Notes: generated by a model not told the origin, from the letters alone. Shown: positions 45,337 to 54,604, counted from the stretch's first letter. The stretch is 64,000 nucleotides of DNA from Mesorhizobium sp. WSM4904 (GCF_029674545.1 NZ_CP121354.1:62001-126000); one strand, 5' to 3'. Program-made: numbers and translations.

Positions 45337-46159
45337 GCCGCTGTTTTCCGTGCGCGGGCTGAAGGTGGCGCTGCCCGACATGACGCGCAAGCCGCTGATC
45401 GGCCGCGCGCCGCTGGCCGAGATCCTCAAGGGACTGGACTTCGACCTGCCCAAGGGATCGGTAACCGGCATCGTCGGCGAGTCCGGCTCGGGCAAGTCGA
45501 CGCTCGGCCGCGCGCTGGTGCGGCTGATCGAGCCAAGCGCGGGAGCCATCAACTTCGAAGGACGCGACATCAGCCATCTTTCGGAAGCCGAGCTCCGGCC
45601 GCTTCGCCGCGATCTGCAGATGATCTTCCAGGATCCGATGTCGTCGCTCAATCCGCGACACACGATCTTCAACATCATTGCCGCGCCGCTCAGGCAGAAC
45701 GGGCTTGGCGACAGGCTCAAGGAGCGCGTGGCGGAAGCCTTGCAGCGTGTCGGCCTGCCGCAGAATTTCGCCGGCCGCTACCGCCACGAGCTGTCCGGCG
45801 GCCAGCGCCAGCGCGTCGGCATCGCCAGGGCGCTGGCGCTGTCGCCGAAATTCGTGCTGGCTGACGAGATCGTCTCCGGCCTCGACGTCTCGACACAAGC
45901 GCAGATCCTGACGCTGCTGGAGAAACTAGCGGCCGAGATGGGACTGACGGTCGCCTTCATCAGCCACGACCTGTCGGTGATCCGGCGGCTCTGCCAGCAG
46001 GTCATCGTCATGCGCGAAGGCAGGATCGTCGAGGCCAGCGCCACCGACGCGCTGTTCGACGATCCGCAGGAGGCCTACACGCGCGACCTGCTCGCCGCCA
46101 TTCCGCTGCCTGAGATCGACGCGGACTGGCTGCGGCCGCCTGCCAAGGCGCCTGTGTGA
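45329..46159 (+). CDS. ABC transporter ATP-binding protein (DppF-type)
   Basis: The 276-residue ATPase has Walker [10 protein letters not shown], signature LSGGQRQR and the Walker B/D-loop LADEIVSGLDVS, where DEIVSGLD replaces the more usual DEPTSALD. The Walker B acidic pair is kept. It starts 8 bp before the stop of the upstream ATPase. It completes the five-gene importer begun at 40896. Confidence 0.92.
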   Translation: MAEPLFSVRGLKVALPDMTRKPLIGRAPLAEILKGLDFDLPKGSVTGIVGESGSGKSTLGRALVRLIEPSAGAINFEGRDISHLSEAELRPLRRDLQMIFQDPMSSLNPRHTIFNIIAAPLRQNGLGDRLKERVAEALQRVGLPQNFAGRYRHELSGGQRQRVGIARALALSPKFVLADEIVSGLDVSTQAQILTLLEKLAAEMGLTVAFISHDLSVIRRLCQQVIVMREGRIVEASATDALFDDPQEAYTRDLLAAIPLPEIDADWLRPPAKAPV

Positions 46160-46237
46160 GGAGAGCTTGACTACCCGCACGCCGAATAGCGGGCCTCGGA
46201 TGTGCGTCTTCAAGTCAGCCCGCGAACGGAGGGTGAC

Positions 46238-46837
46238 ATGAACTACGCAACCCGCGGCACGATGGTCGCCGCGATCCTGCTCGGCGCAATGGGAGCGGCC
46301 TCGGCCGACTCGATACCCGGCATGCGCGGCCACGACCACACCGGCATCACCGTGCCCGACATGAAACAGGCCGTCGGCTTCTTCACCGATGTCGTCGGCT
46401 GCAAGAAGGCGATGTCGTTCGGTCCGTTCGCCGACGACAAGGGCACCTTCATGCAGGACCTGCTCGGCGTCGATCCGAAGGCGGTGATCGAGGAGATCAC
46501 CATGGTCCGCTGCGGCACGGGATCGAACATCGAGTTGTTCAAATATACGGCACCGGACCAGAAGAACCTGCAGCCGAAGAACAGCGACATAGGCGGCTTC
46601 CACATCGCCTTCTATGTCGACGACGTCGCCGCGGCGAAAACCTACCTCGACGCCAAAGGCGTGAAGACCAGGCTGGGGCCGCTGCCGGTCAAGGAAGGGC
46701 CGGCGGCCGGCCAAACCATCATCTATTTCCAGGCGCCCTGGGGATTGCAGCTCGAAGCAATCAGCTACCCGCAAGGCATGGCCTACGAGAAGGGCGCGGA
46801 GACTGTGCTGTGGAGCCCGAAGGATCCGACCAAGTGA
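46238..46837 (+). CDS. Secreted VOC (glyoxalase/dioxygenase superfamily) protein
   Basis: The 199-residue protein starts MNYATRGTMVAAILLGAMGA after GGAGGGTG and has a likely signal peptide cleaved near ASADS. The rest is a VOC fold: RGHDHTGITVPDMKQAVGFF, IGGFHIAFYVDDVAAAKTYL and GLQLEAISYP, with potential metal ligands His and Glu. VOC enzymes include ring-cleaving dioxygenases, glyoxalases and epimerases. Export to the periplasm is unusual for a catabolic enzyme. It lies between the importer genes and the aryl-CoA monooxygenase gene. Confidence 0.82.
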   Translation: MNYATRGTMVAAILLGAMGAASADSIPGMRGHDHTGITVPDMKQAVGFFTDVVGCKKAMSFGPFADDKGTFMQDLLGVDPKAVIEEITMVRCGTGSNIELFKYTAPDQKNLQPKNSDIGGFHIAFYVDDVAAAKTYLDAKGVKTRLGPLPVKEGPAAGQTIIYFQAPWGLQLEAISYPQGMAYEKGAETVLWSPKDPTK

Positions 46838-46867
46838 GCGGATCCGCTAGAGCGTCGAGCAATCGTT

Positions 46868-46898
46868 CAATTATGAAACTTCAAGCTTGAAATAATTG
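46868..46898. promoter_or_regulatory. Nested palindrome upstream of the aryl-CoA monooxygenase gene
   Basis: TTCAAGCTTGAA (46880-46891) is a perfect 12-bp palindrome flanked by the outer inverted arms CAATTAT (46868-46874) and ATAATTG (46892-46898). It is A+T-rich and 75 bp upstream of the start. The form fits a MarR-type operator; the regulator at 50394-50858 is the obvious candidate (inference). Confidence 0.6.
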
Positions 46899-46973
46899 AT
46901 CGCTGGCGCAATACTGAACATTGGGATCGCCGGCCTCGCCGGCGACTCCTATGCGAAGAGGAGATCGCAAGAC

Positions 46974-49268
46974 ATGAAGGTTGCGGTTCTCGGCGGCGGA
47001 CCGGCCGGACTCTACTTTGCCATCTCGCTGAAATTGCGCGATGCCGCGCATGAGGTGACGGTCTATGAACGCAACCGCCCGGACGACACGTTCGGCTGGG
47101 GTGTAGTGCTATCAGCCGAGACGCTGGAGAACCTGACCAGGAACGACCCGGTCAGCGCCGTCTGGATCAAGAAGCATTTCGCCTATTGGGACGACATCGC
47201 CGTCATCCATGACGGCGTGCGCACCGTCTCCACCGGCCACGGCTTCTGCGGCATCGGCCGCAAGCGGCTCCTGATCCTGCTGCAGCGGCGAGCGCGTGAG
47301 CTCGGCATCAAGATGATGTTCGAGACGGAGATTTCCGACCCGAGGCCGTTCATGGAAACGCATGACCTGGTGGTCGCGTCCGACGGGCTGAACTCGAGGT
47401 CACGCGCGGCTTTCGCCGATGTCTTCAAGCCGGACATCGACACCCGCAAGTGCAAGTTCGTGTGGCTCGGCACGACGCAGAAATTCGACGACGCCTTCAC
47501 CTTCATCTTCGAGAAAACGGAGCATGGCTGGGTGTGGGCGCATGCCTACCAGTTCGACAGCGAGACCGCGACATTCATCGTCGAGTGCAGTCAGCAAACG
47601 TGGGAGCGCTTCGGCTTCGGCGCGATGACGCAGCAGGAGTCGATCGCGGTCTGCGAGCGCATCTTCGAAAAACATCTCGGCGGCCATCCGCTGATGACCA
47701 ACGCCAACCACATTCGCGGTTCGGCCTGGATCAACTTCCCGCGCGTGCTGTGCGAGCGCTGGTCGCACAAGAACCTGGCGCTGATGGGCGATGCCGCGGC
47801 CAGCGCCCATTTCTCGATCGGCTCCGGCACCAAGCTCGCGCTCGAAAGCGCGGTGGCGCTCGCGGACTATGTCGAGTCCGAGCCCGACCTCGAGGCCGCC
47901 TTCCGCAAATACGAAGACGCGCGGCGCACCGAGGTGCTCAAGCTGCAATCGGCGGCGCGTAACTCACTCGAATGGTTTGAGGAGGTGGAACGCTATCTCG
48001 GATTAGATCCTGTTCAGTTCAACTATTCGCTGCTCACCCGCTCGCAGCGCATCAGCCACGAGAACCTTCGTCTGCGCGACGCCGAATGGCTGGCGGGCGC
48101 CGAAGAGTGGTTCCAGCGCAAGGCCGGCGCCGGCGGCAACAGCTTACGCCGCGCGCCGATGTTCGCGCCGTTCAGGCTGCGCGACATGGCGCTCAGCAAC
48201 CGCATCGTCGTCTCGCCGATGGCGCAGTACAAGGCGGTCGACGGCTGCCCGACAGACTGGCATTTCGCTCACTATGCCGAGCGCGCCAAGGGAGGCGCCG
48301 GTCTGGTCTATATCGAGATGACCTGCGTCAGCCCGGAAGGACGCATCACGCCCGGATGCCCCGGCTTCTACAAGCCGGAACACGAGGTCGCCTGGAAGCG
48401 CCTGGTCGATTTCGTCCATGCCGAGACCGAGGCGAAAATCTGCGCCCAGATCGGCCATTCCGGCGCCAAGGGCTCGACCCGCCTCGGCTGGGAAGGAACC
48501 GACGAGCCGCTCGCCTCCGGCAACTGGCCGGTCATGGCGCCGTCGGCGGTGCCATGGTCGCCGCAGAACCAGGTGCCGAAGGCGATGGACCGCGCCGACA
48601 TGGACGTCGTGCGCGACCAGTTCGTCGCTGCGGCTAAGATGGCCGGGCGCTGCGGTTTCGACATGCTGGAGATCCATGCCGCGCATGGCTATCTGCTCTC
48701 CGCTTTCATCACGCCGCTCACCAACAGGCGCACCGACGACTATGGCGGCTCGCTTGAAAACCGCATGCGCTATCCATTGGAGATCTTCCATGCGGTGCGC
48801 GCGGTGTGGCCGGCCGAGAAGCCGATCTCCATGCGCATCTCCGCCAATGACTGGGTGGGCATCGAGGGCGTCACGCCGGCCGACGCGGTCGAGATCGCAA
48901 AGTTGCTACATCACGCAGGCGTCGACCTCTGCGACGTCTCGGCCGGCCAGACCACGATCGCTGCCAAGCCTATCTATGGCCGCATGTTCCAGACGCCGTT
49001 CTCCGACCGCATCCGCAACGAGGTCGGCATGGCGACGATGGCGGTCGGCAACATCTATGAGCCCGACCACGCCAATTCGATCCTGATGGCCGGCCGCGCC
49101 GACCTGGTGGCACTGGCCAGGCCGCATCTCACCGATCCCTATTGGACGCTGCATGCGGCGGTGACCCTCGGCGACCGTGGCGTCAAATGGCCGGATCCCT
49201 ATCTGCGCGGACGCGACCAGATCTATCGCCTGGCCGAACGCGAAGCAGCGGCGGGGCTGAAGGTATGA
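46974..49268 (+). CDS. 2-aminobenzoyl-CoA monooxygenase/reductase-type fused flavoenzyme (salicylyl-CoA 5-hydroxylase/oxidoreductase family)
   Basis: The 764-residue fusion starts [20 protein letters not shown]. Residues about 1-380 are an FAD aromatic hydroxylase ([33 protein letters not shown]). Residues about 395-764 are an old-yellow-enzyme-like FMN domain ([39 protein letters not shown]). This architecture is that of Azoarcus 2-aminobenzoyl-CoA monooxygenase/reductase, which hydroxylates and then reduces the ring of anthraniloyl-CoA; database homologues are also named salicylyl-CoA 5-hydroxylase. GAGGAG precedes the start. SDR, hydratase and dehydrogenase genes follow for beta-oxidation. 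Confidence 0.9.
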   Translation: MKVAVLGGGPAGLYFAISLKLRDAAHEVTVYERNRPDDTFGWGVVLSAETLENLTRNDPVSAVWIKKHFAYWDDIAVIHDGVRTVSTGHGFCGIGRKRLLILLQRRARELGIKMMFETEISDPRPFMETHDLVVASDGLNSRSRAAFADVFKPDIDTRKCKFVWLGTTQKFDDAFTFIFEKTEHGWVWAHAYQFDSETATFIVECSQQTWERFGFGAMTQQESIAVCERIFEKHLGGHPLMTNANHIRGSAWINFPRVLCERWSHKNLALMGDAAASAHFSIGSGTKLALESAVALADYVESEPDLEAAFRKYEDARRTEVLKLQSAARNSLEWFEEVERYLGLDPVQFNYSLLTRSQRISHENLRLRDAEWLAGAEEWFQRKAGAGGNSLRRAPMFAPFRLRDMALSNRIVVSPMAQYKAVDGCPTDWHFAHYAERAKGGAGLVYIEMTCVSPEGRITPGCPGFYKPEHEVAWKRLVDFVHAETEAKICAQIGHSGAKGSTRLGWEGTDEPLASGNWPVMAPSAVPWSPQNQVPKAMDRADMDVVRDQFVAAAKMAGRCGFDMLEIHAAHGYLLSAFITPLTNRRTDDYGGSLENRMRYPLEIFHAVRAVWPAEKPISMRISANDWVGIEGVTPADAVEIAKLLHHAGVDLCDVSAGQTTIAAKPIYGRMFQTPFSDRIRNEVGMATMAVGNIYEPDHANSILMAGRADLVALARPHLTDPYWTLHAAVTLGDRGVKWPDPYLRGRDQIYRLAEREAAAGLKV

Positions 49269-49292
49269 GCGCTTCCATGTTGTTAGGTCGGC

Positions 49293-49530
49293 GCCGCCCC
49301 TCATCCGCCTGCCGGCACCTTCTCCCCACAATAGCATGCAGGGCAGCTTGGCGCATGCATTGTCTTGCGCTGCGCTGGTCGACCCCCACTCCGTCTCGGC
49401 TTCGCCGATCCACCTCTCCCCCGATCGACGGGGGAGAGGAAGGGCGCGAGCCGATGAGGCTCCCTTCCTTTCCCTCCGGAGGGGGGAAAGGTGGCGCTGC
49501 GAAGCAGCGACGGATTGGGGGAACCACCTG
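49293..49530. repeat. Mosaic palindromic repeat region related to family B
   Basis: The 373-bp gap before the SDR gene starts with a family B left arm (CGCCGCCCCTCATCCGCCTG, CCGGCACCTTCTCCCC). Instead of the right arm it runs into a different inverted unit, CACCTCTCCCCCGATCGACG with GGGGGAGAGG, and then CTTCCTTTCCCTCCGGAGGG with GGGGAAAGGTGG. It looks like two elements joined. I see no gene here. Confidence 0.75.
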
Positions 49531-49641
49531 GCAACCAAGCATCGGGCCAATCAGTCACACCAGTCACAGAATATCTTTGCATGCCATGGCGTTGGTCTGG
49601 CGTGAGGGTGAGGAGCAGCGCGATGTTTCGAGGGTTGGCGC

Positions 49642-50400
49642 ATGATCTCCGGCAGGCACGCCCTCGTCACCGGCGGCGGTTCCGGCGTTGGCCGCGCCAT
49701 CGCGCTGGCGCTGGCGAAAGCGGGCGTTGACGTCACCATCTGCGGCCGGCGCGAAGAAGCGCTCGCCGAGGTCGCAAAGGAAAACGACCGCATCTTCGGC
49801 ATCGCCGCCGATGTCACCGACGAAGCCGAAATGGCGACCCTCTACGAGAAGGCGGGGGCCGCGCGCGGACCGTTCGACATCGTGGTCGCCAATGCCGGCA
49901 TGGCCGGCAGTGCGCCGGCGCATAAGGCCTCGCTGGCCGACTGGCAGCGCACGCTCGACGTCAACCTCACCGGTGCCTTCCTGACCGTTAAGCCGGCGCT
50001 TGCCGGCATGCTGGCGCGGAAGACGGGCCGCATCGTCTTTGTCGCTTCGACGGCCGGCCTGAAAGGCTATGCCTATGTCGCGCCTTATGTCGCCGCCAAG
50101 CATGGCGTCGTAGGATTGATGCGGGCCTTGGCCACTGAGACCGCCAAGTCGGGCGTCACCGTGAATGCCGTCTGCCCCGGCTTCGTCGAGACGGACATGC
50201 TGGAAGAATCCATCCAGCGTATCGTCGAAAAGACCGGACGCCCCGCCGACGAGGCGCGCGCGAGTCTTGTCGCGACCAACCCGCAAGGGCGTTTCATCCA
50301 GCCCGAGGAAGTCGCCGAAGCCGTGCTGTGGCTGTGCAGTGACGCGGCGCGGTCGATCACCGGACAGGCGATCTCGGTCTCGGGGGGCGAGACATGGTAG
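49642..50400 (+). CDS. Short-chain dehydrogenase/reductase (probable 3-hydroxyacyl-CoA dehydrogenase)
   Basis: The 252-residue SDR has the cofactor motif TGGGSGVGRAIALALAKAG, NAG in VANAGMAG, and the catalytic Ser136, Tyr149 and Lys153 (VASTAG and YVAAK). An acidic/neutral residue pattern after the second strand (CGRREEA) suggests NADP or NAD without certainty. Position after the dearomatising enzyme and before an enoyl-CoA hydratase fits oxidation of a 3-hydroxyacyl-CoA or reduction of the ring ketone. It overlaps the MarR start by 7 bp. Confidence 0.9.
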   Translation: MISGRHALVTGGGSGVGRAIALALAKAGVDVTICGRREEALAEVAKENDRIFGIAADVTDEAEMATLYEKAGAARGPFDIVVANAGMAGSAPAHKASLADWQRTLDVNLTGAFLTVKPALAGMLARKTGRIVFVASTAGLKGYAYVAPYVAAKHGVVGLMRALATETAKSGVTVNAVCPGFVETDMLEESIQRIVEKTGRPADEARASLVATNPQGRFIQPEEVAEAVLWLCSDAARSITGQAISVSGGETW

Positions 50401-50858
50401 CGGGACCGACGTCCACCGGGCCGGGCAAGGACAGGCTGCGCCTATGGATACGCCTGCTGCGCGCCTCGCGCACCATCGAGGCCGAGCTGCGCGAGCGGCT
50501 GAAGAAGGAGTTCGACACCACGCTGCCGCGCTTCGACGTGATGGCGGCGCTCTACCGGTCGCCGGAAGGCATGCTGATGAGCGACCTGTCGCGCTTCCTG
50601 CTGGTGTCGAACGGCAATGTGACGGGCATCGTCGACCGGCTGGTCTCGGAAGGGCTGGTGACACGGGCGCGGCGCAACGGCGATCGTCGCACCTCGATGG
50701 TGCGGCTGACCGAGGAAGGTTCGAAGTCTTTCGCGGCAATCGCCGCCGCGCATGAAAGCTGGGTCGGCGAGCTGCTCGGCACTGTCAGCGAGGACGAGGC
50801 GCGAAGCCTGACCGGCATGCTGAAATCGTTCCGCAGCAATTGGGAGGGACGCGAATGA
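50394..50858 (+). CDS. MarR family transcriptional regulator, copy 2
   Basis: The 154-residue regulator has [20 protein letters not shown], the helix-turn-helix [20 protein letters not shown] and the wing [20 protein letters not shown]. MarR regulators in aryl-CoA catabolic clusters usually respond to the CoA ester. It is embedded between the SDR and enoyl-CoA hydratase genes, overlapping both by a few bases, so it is produced with the pathway. The palindrome at 46868-46898 is a candidate site. Confidence 0.93.
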   Translation: MVAGPTSTGPGKDRLRLWIRLLRASRTIEAELRERLKKEFDTTLPRFDVMAALYRSPEGMLMSDLSRFLLVSNGNVTGIVDRLVSEGLVTRARRNGDRRTSMVRLTEEGSKSFAAIAAAHESWVGELLGTVSEDEARSLTGMLKSFRSNWEGRE

Positions 50859-51667
50859 GCGCCATGGCCAAGCTCAAGCCGAAGCACTTCCTCTGGGAGG
50901 TCGAAGGCCGGGTCGCAAGGATCCGGCTCGACCGCCCGGAGCGCAAGAACCCGCTGACCTTCGACAGCTACGCCGAGCTGCGCGACACGTTTCGCGAGCT
51001 CGTTTATGCCGAGGATGTCGACGCCGTGGTGTTCCTGCCCAATGGCGGCAATTTCTGCTCGGGCGGCGATGTCCACGACATCATCGGCCCGCTGGTCAAG
51101 ATGGATATGAAGGCGCTGCTCGCCTTCACGCGCATGACCGGCGACTTCGTCAGGGCGATGCTCAACTGCGGCAAGCCGATCATCTCGGCAGTCGACGGCG
51201 TCGCGGTCGGCGCCGGCGCGATCATCGCCATGGCTTCCGATATCCGCGTCGCCACGCCTGAGGCAAAGACGGCTTTCCTGTTCACCCGCGTCGGGCTTGC
51301 CGGCTGCGACATGGGCGCCTGCGCGATCCTGCCGCGCATCATCGGCCAGGGCCGCGCCGCCGAGCTGCTCTACACCGGCCGCACCATGAGCGCTGCCGAA
51401 GGCGAGCGCTGGGGGTTCTACAATCGCCTGGTCGATGCGGCGACGCTCGAGGCGGACGCGCTCGATATGGCGGCGCGCATCGTCTCCGGGCCGACCTTTG
51501 CGCATGGCATCACCAAGACGCAGCTCAACCAGGAATGGTCGATGAGCCTCGACCAGGCGATCGAGGCGGAAGCGCAGGCGCAGGCGATCTGCATGCGGAC
51601 CGGCGATTTCGAGCGGGCGTACAAGGCGTTCGTGGCGAAAGAGAAGCCGGTGTTCGAGGGGAATTGA
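50855..51667 (+). CDS. Enoyl-CoA hydratase/isomerase family protein
   Basis: The 270-residue crotonase-fold protein starts [20 protein letters not shown] after GGGAGGGACG. It has [20 protein letters not shown], the oxyanion segment [14 protein letters not shown] and [20 protein letters not shown]. The second active-site loop reads [20 protein letters not shown], differing from standard hydratases at the usual glutamate site, so it may act as a ring-opening hydrolase or an isomerase. It overlaps MarR by 4 bp. Confidence 0.9.
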   Translation: MSAMAKLKPKHFLWEVEGRVARIRLDRPERKNPLTFDSYAELRDTFRELVYAEDVDAVVFLPNGGNFCSGGDVHDIIGPLVKMDMKALLAFTRMTGDFVRAMLNCGKPIISAVDGVAVGAGAIIAMASDIRVATPEAKTAFLFTRVGLAGCDMGACAILPRIIGQGRAAELLYTGRTMSAAEGERWGFYNRLVDAATLEADALDMAARIVSGPTFAHGITKTQLNQEWSMSLDQAIEAEAQAQAICMRTGDFERAYKAFVAKEKPVFEGN

Positions 51668-51702
51668 GGATGGATTGTTTATTGGAGACGCTGGCGGGAC
51701 AG

Positions 51703-51860
51703 CGCCCCCCTCTGGCCTGCCGGCCATCTCCCCCACAAGGGGGGAGATCAGATGTCACGTCGGCTTTCGCTAATTTCCAACGTCGAAGGAAGAGCGTCGC
51801 CGGCGAAGCTGCCGATCTCCCCCCTTGTGGGGGAGATGTCCGGCAGGACAGAGGGGGGCG
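51703..51860. repeat. Intergenic palindromic repeat, family A copy 4
   Basis: The arms GCGCCCCCCTCTGGCCTGCC and GTCCGGCAGGACAGAGGGGG enclose TCTCCCCCACAAGGGGGGAG and its mirror. The spacer has GTCGGCTTTCGCTAATTTCC. It interrupts the catabolic operon and ends 38 bp before the acyl-CoA dehydrogenase start. Confidence 0.9.
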
Positions 51861-51898
51861 CCGTAGAGCGGAGATCTTAGAGAGTAGCGGGGGCGCCA

Positions 51899-53047
51899 AT
51901 GCCTGACCGCACCTTCCTCGACTGGCCTTTCTTCGAAGACCGCCACCGCCAACTCGCCGAGCGCCTCGACGCCTGGTGCGCGAAAAACCTGCCGGTCGAT
52001 CATCACGACGTCGACGCCGCCTGCCGCGCGCTGGTGGCGATGCTTGGCCAGGACGGCTGGCTCAAGCCGACCGCGCTCGATCCGGACAATCCCGCACCGC
52101 TCGATGTACGCGCGCTCTGCATCACGCGCGAGACGCTGGCGCGCCATGACGGCCTCGCCGATTTCGCCTTTGCCATGCAGGGGCTGGGCACCGGCGCGAT
52201 CTCGCTCTTCGGCACGCCGGACCAGCAGCGCTGGCTGGAAAAGACGCGGGCCGGCGAGGCGATCTCCGCCTTTGCACTTTCGGAACCGCGCTCAGGCTCG
52301 GATGTCGCCAACATGGAGATGACGGCCGTCCGCGACGGCGGCGACTATGTGCTTTCCGGCGAAAAGACCTGGATCTCCAATGGCGGCATCGCCGACGTCT
52401 ATACCGTCTTTGCACGGACCGGCGAGGCGCCGGGCGCCAAGGGGATTTCCGCCTTCGTCGTGCCCGCCAACGCGAAGGGCCTCGGCGTTGCCGAACGGCT
52501 GGAAGTGATTGCCCCGCATCCGCTGGCTAGGCTGTCTTTCGACAATGTGCGCGCTCCTGCGTCCGCCATGATCGGCAAGCCCGGCGATGGTTTCCGCATC
52601 GCCATGTCGGTGCTCGACGTCTTCCGCTCGACGGTCGGCGCCGCGGCTCTCGGCTTCGCCCGCCGGGCGCTGGACGAAAGCGTCAAGCGGGCCGCCGAAC
52701 GAAAACTGTTCGGCGCGCCGATGGCAGAGCTGCAGATGGTGCAGGGCCACATCGCCGACATGGCGCTGGATGTCGACGCCGCCGCGTTGCTCATCTATCG
52801 CGCCGCCTGGACCAAGGACATGGGCGCCGCGCGCGTCACACGCGAGGCGGCGATGGCGAAGCTCTTCGCCACCGACAAGGCGCAGGAGGTGATCGACAAG
52901 GCGGTGCAGCTGCATGGCGGCGACGGCGTGCGCAAGGGTCACATCGTCGAGAGCCTCTATCGCGAGATCCGGGCGTTGCGCATCTATGAGGGAGCATCGG
53001 ACGTGCAGAAGGTGGTGATCGCCAGGCAGGTGATGGGTGCGGCGTGA
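51899..53047 (+). CDS. Acyl-CoA dehydrogenase
   Basis: The 382-residue flavoprotein has the family segments [40 protein letters not shown] and [20 protein letters not shown], followed by [19 protein letters not shown] with the Glu position typical of the catalytic base in this clade (YEG). It would introduce a 2,3-double bond in a CoA thioester during beta-oxidation of the ring-opened product. It is four codons from overlapping the Rid gene and follows the enoyl-CoA hydratase after a repeat. Confidence 0.92.
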   Translation: MPDRTFLDWPFFEDRHRQLAERLDAWCAKNLPVDHHDVDAACRALVAMLGQDGWLKPTALDPDNPAPLDVRALCITRETLARHDGLADFAFAMQGLGTGAISLFGTPDQQRWLEKTRAGEAISAFALSEPRSGSDVANMEMTAVRDGGDYVLSGEKTWISNGGIADVYTVFARTGEAPGAKGISAFVVPANAKGLGVAERLEVIAPHPLARLSFDNVRAPASAMIGKPGDGFRIAMSVLDVFRSTVGAAALGFARRALDESVKRAAERKLFGAPMAELQMVQGHIADMALDVDAAALLIYRAAWTKDMGAARVTREAAMAKLFATDKAQEVIDKAVQLHGGDGVRKGHIVESLYREIRALRIYEGASDVQKVVIARQVMGAA

Positions 53048-53076
53048 GCCGGAAAAATGAACTCAAGGGGCTAGAT

Positions 53077-53472
53077 ATGCACACCATCCTGCAGCCGAAA
53101 GGCTGGGCCAAGCCGATCGGCTACGCCAATGGCGTCGCGGCGCGCGGACGCCTCGTGTTCGTCGGCGGCCAGGTCGGCTGGAACGCCGAATGTCGTTTCG
53201 AAACCGACGACTTCGTCGGCCAGGTGCGCCAGACGCTCGCCAACATCGTCACGGTGCTGGCCGAAGCGGGCGGAGAGCCGCAGCACATCACGTCGATGAC
53301 CTGGTATTTCACCGACAAGGCCGAATATCTCGCCAATCTCAAAGGAATCGGCGCGGCCTACCGCGCCGTCATCGGCCGGCATTTCCCGGCGATGGCCGCC
53401 ATGCAGGTGATGGCGCTGGTTGAGGATCGGGCGAAGGTCGAGATACAGGCTACGGCGGTTATACCGGAGTGA
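53077..53472 (+). CDS. Rid family protein lacking the catalytic arginine
   Basis: The 131-residue YjgF/YER057c/UK114-fold protein starts MHTILQPKGWAKPIGYANGV. It has GRLVFVGGQVGWNAECRFET and VEIQATAVIPE at the end. RidA enzymes deaminate reactive enamines/imines using an Arg in the motif FPARS; here the segment reads FPAMAAMQVMALVED, so that Arg is Met. It therefore probably belongs to a Rid subfamily without classical imine deaminase activity. It is last in the catabolic arm. ATG 53077 follows AAGGGG; a GTG at 53044 is possible. Confidence 0.87.
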   Translation: MHTILQPKGWAKPIGYANGVAARGRLVFVGGQVGWNAECRFETDDFVGQVRQTLANIVTVLAEAGGEPQHITSMTWYFTDKAEYLANLKGIGAAYRAVIGRHFPAMAAMQVMALVEDRAKVEIQATAVIPE

Positions 53473-53545
53473 GGTCTGGGCTTGGGTTTGATTGCTCGAC
53501 AATAGGTCGCTGGCGCCCCCAGCCTGGACGGCCAATTTTCAACAT

Positions 53546-53721
53546 CGGCGCTGCCCCTCATCTGGCTGCCGCCATCTTCTCCCCGTAAAACGGGGAGAAG
53601 GGGCTGTCATCGGCGGTTTCGCCAATCGCCAGAGTTGTTGAGCAAGCGCCAACGCTGCGATCAGCCCCCTTCTCCCCGTTCGCGGGGAGAAGGTGCCGGC
53701 AGGCAGATGAGGGGCGGCGCC
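53546..53721. repeat. Intergenic palindromic repeat, family B copy 3
   Basis: CGGCGCTGCCCCTCATCTGG with ATCTTCTCCCCGTAAAACGG is mirrored by CTTCTCCCCGTTCGCGGGGA and CAGATGAGGGGCGGCGC. The spacer has CGGCGGTTTCGCCAATCGCC, as in copy 1. It ends the catabolic operon region and could act as its transcription end. Confidence 0.9.
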
Positions 53722-53794
53722 AACGCCGGTAGTTAGAACCTCAGCCCAGGTTGTTGATCGCGATCCACACGCGTCGCTTGGCTCCCGCCACAAT

Positions 53795-53813
53795 TTGTGA
53801 TCAGATGATCATG
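53795..53813. promoter_or_regulatory. GntR-type operator upstream of the gntR gene
   Basis: TTGTGATCAGATGATCATG contains two TGATCA hexamers separated by GA (53798-53803 and 53806-53811). The same design, with a longer perfect palindrome, occurs at 55014-55033. It lies 65 bp upstream of the regulator start, in line with autoregulation (inference). Confidence 0.72.
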
Positions 53814-53875
53814 CCTGCTTCGGTGGGCCGCTTATGTGTCTTCGCACATAGGCTTTATCGGAGGAAAGCAAAAGC

Positions 53876-54604
53876 GTGGCTCTGGGCTTCGAACCGGTAT
53901 CGGGACGCATCACCGTCCAGGATGGCGTCTATCAGCAGCTTCGCCATGCCTTGATGGTCGGCAGCTTCGATCCCGGGCAGGTGCTGACCATCGCCTCGCT
54001 GGCCGAGGCTTTCGGCACGTCGAACATGCCGGTGCGCGAGGCCTTGCGGCGGCTGGCGGCGGAGAACGCGCTGGAAATCTCGCAAAACGGCTCGGCCTGC
54101 GTGCCGGTGGTGACGCAGGCGCGGCTCGACGACCTCTGCCGGGCCCGCCTCGCCGTCGAGGGGCTCGCCGCCGAGCTTGGCGCGCCGCGCCTGACCGCGG
54201 CCGAGATCGCCACCCTGCAGAGGGTCACCGACGAGCAGCAGGCGATCGGCCGCGACGGCAGCATCTACGAGCTGATCGCCAAGAACCAGCAGTTCCACTT
54301 CACCATCTATCGCGCCTCCGGCTCCGACGTGCTGTTCCAACTGATCGAGACGCTGTGGCTGCGGTTCGGCCCTTACATGCGGCTGTTGTCCAACCATGTC
54401 GCGCCGCTGATGCGCGCAGGTGTCATGGAGCCCTCGGGCCGGCACGTCGCGATCATCGCGGCGCTCAAGGACAAGGATTTCGCGCGAGCCCGCGAGGAAG
54501 TGGTGGCCGACATCACCGCGACGCAACAGACCCTGCGCACGATCTGCCCGGATGTGCCCGAGCCCCGTGCGGTGGATTTCGCCGCCTTCGGCAAGGCTTC
54601 CTGA
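53876..54604 (+). CDS. GntR family regulator, FadR/FCD subfamily
   Basis: The 242-residue protein starts at GTG (MALGFEPVSGRITVQDGVYQ) after GGAGG at 53860. It has the winged helix IASLAEAFGTSNMPVREALR and RRLAAENALEISQNGSACVP, then an FCD effector domain with RARLAVEGLAAELGA and NQQFHFTIYRASGSD. FCD regulators bind carboxylic acids such as amino acids or acyl-CoAs. Matching operators before this gene and before the PLP/transport operon at 55052 point to a local regulon. Confidence 0.92.
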   Translation: MALGFEPVSGRITVQDGVYQQLRHALMVGSFDPGQVLTIASLAEAFGTSNMPVREALRRLAAENALEISQNGSACVPVVTQARLDDLCRARLAVEGLAAELGAPRLTAAEIATLQRVTDEQQAIGRDGSIYELIAKNQQFHFTIYRASGSDVLFQLIETLWLRFGPYMRLLSNHVAPLMRAGVMEPSGRHVAIIAALKDKDFARAREEVVADITATQQTLRTICPDVPEPRAVDFAAFGKAS

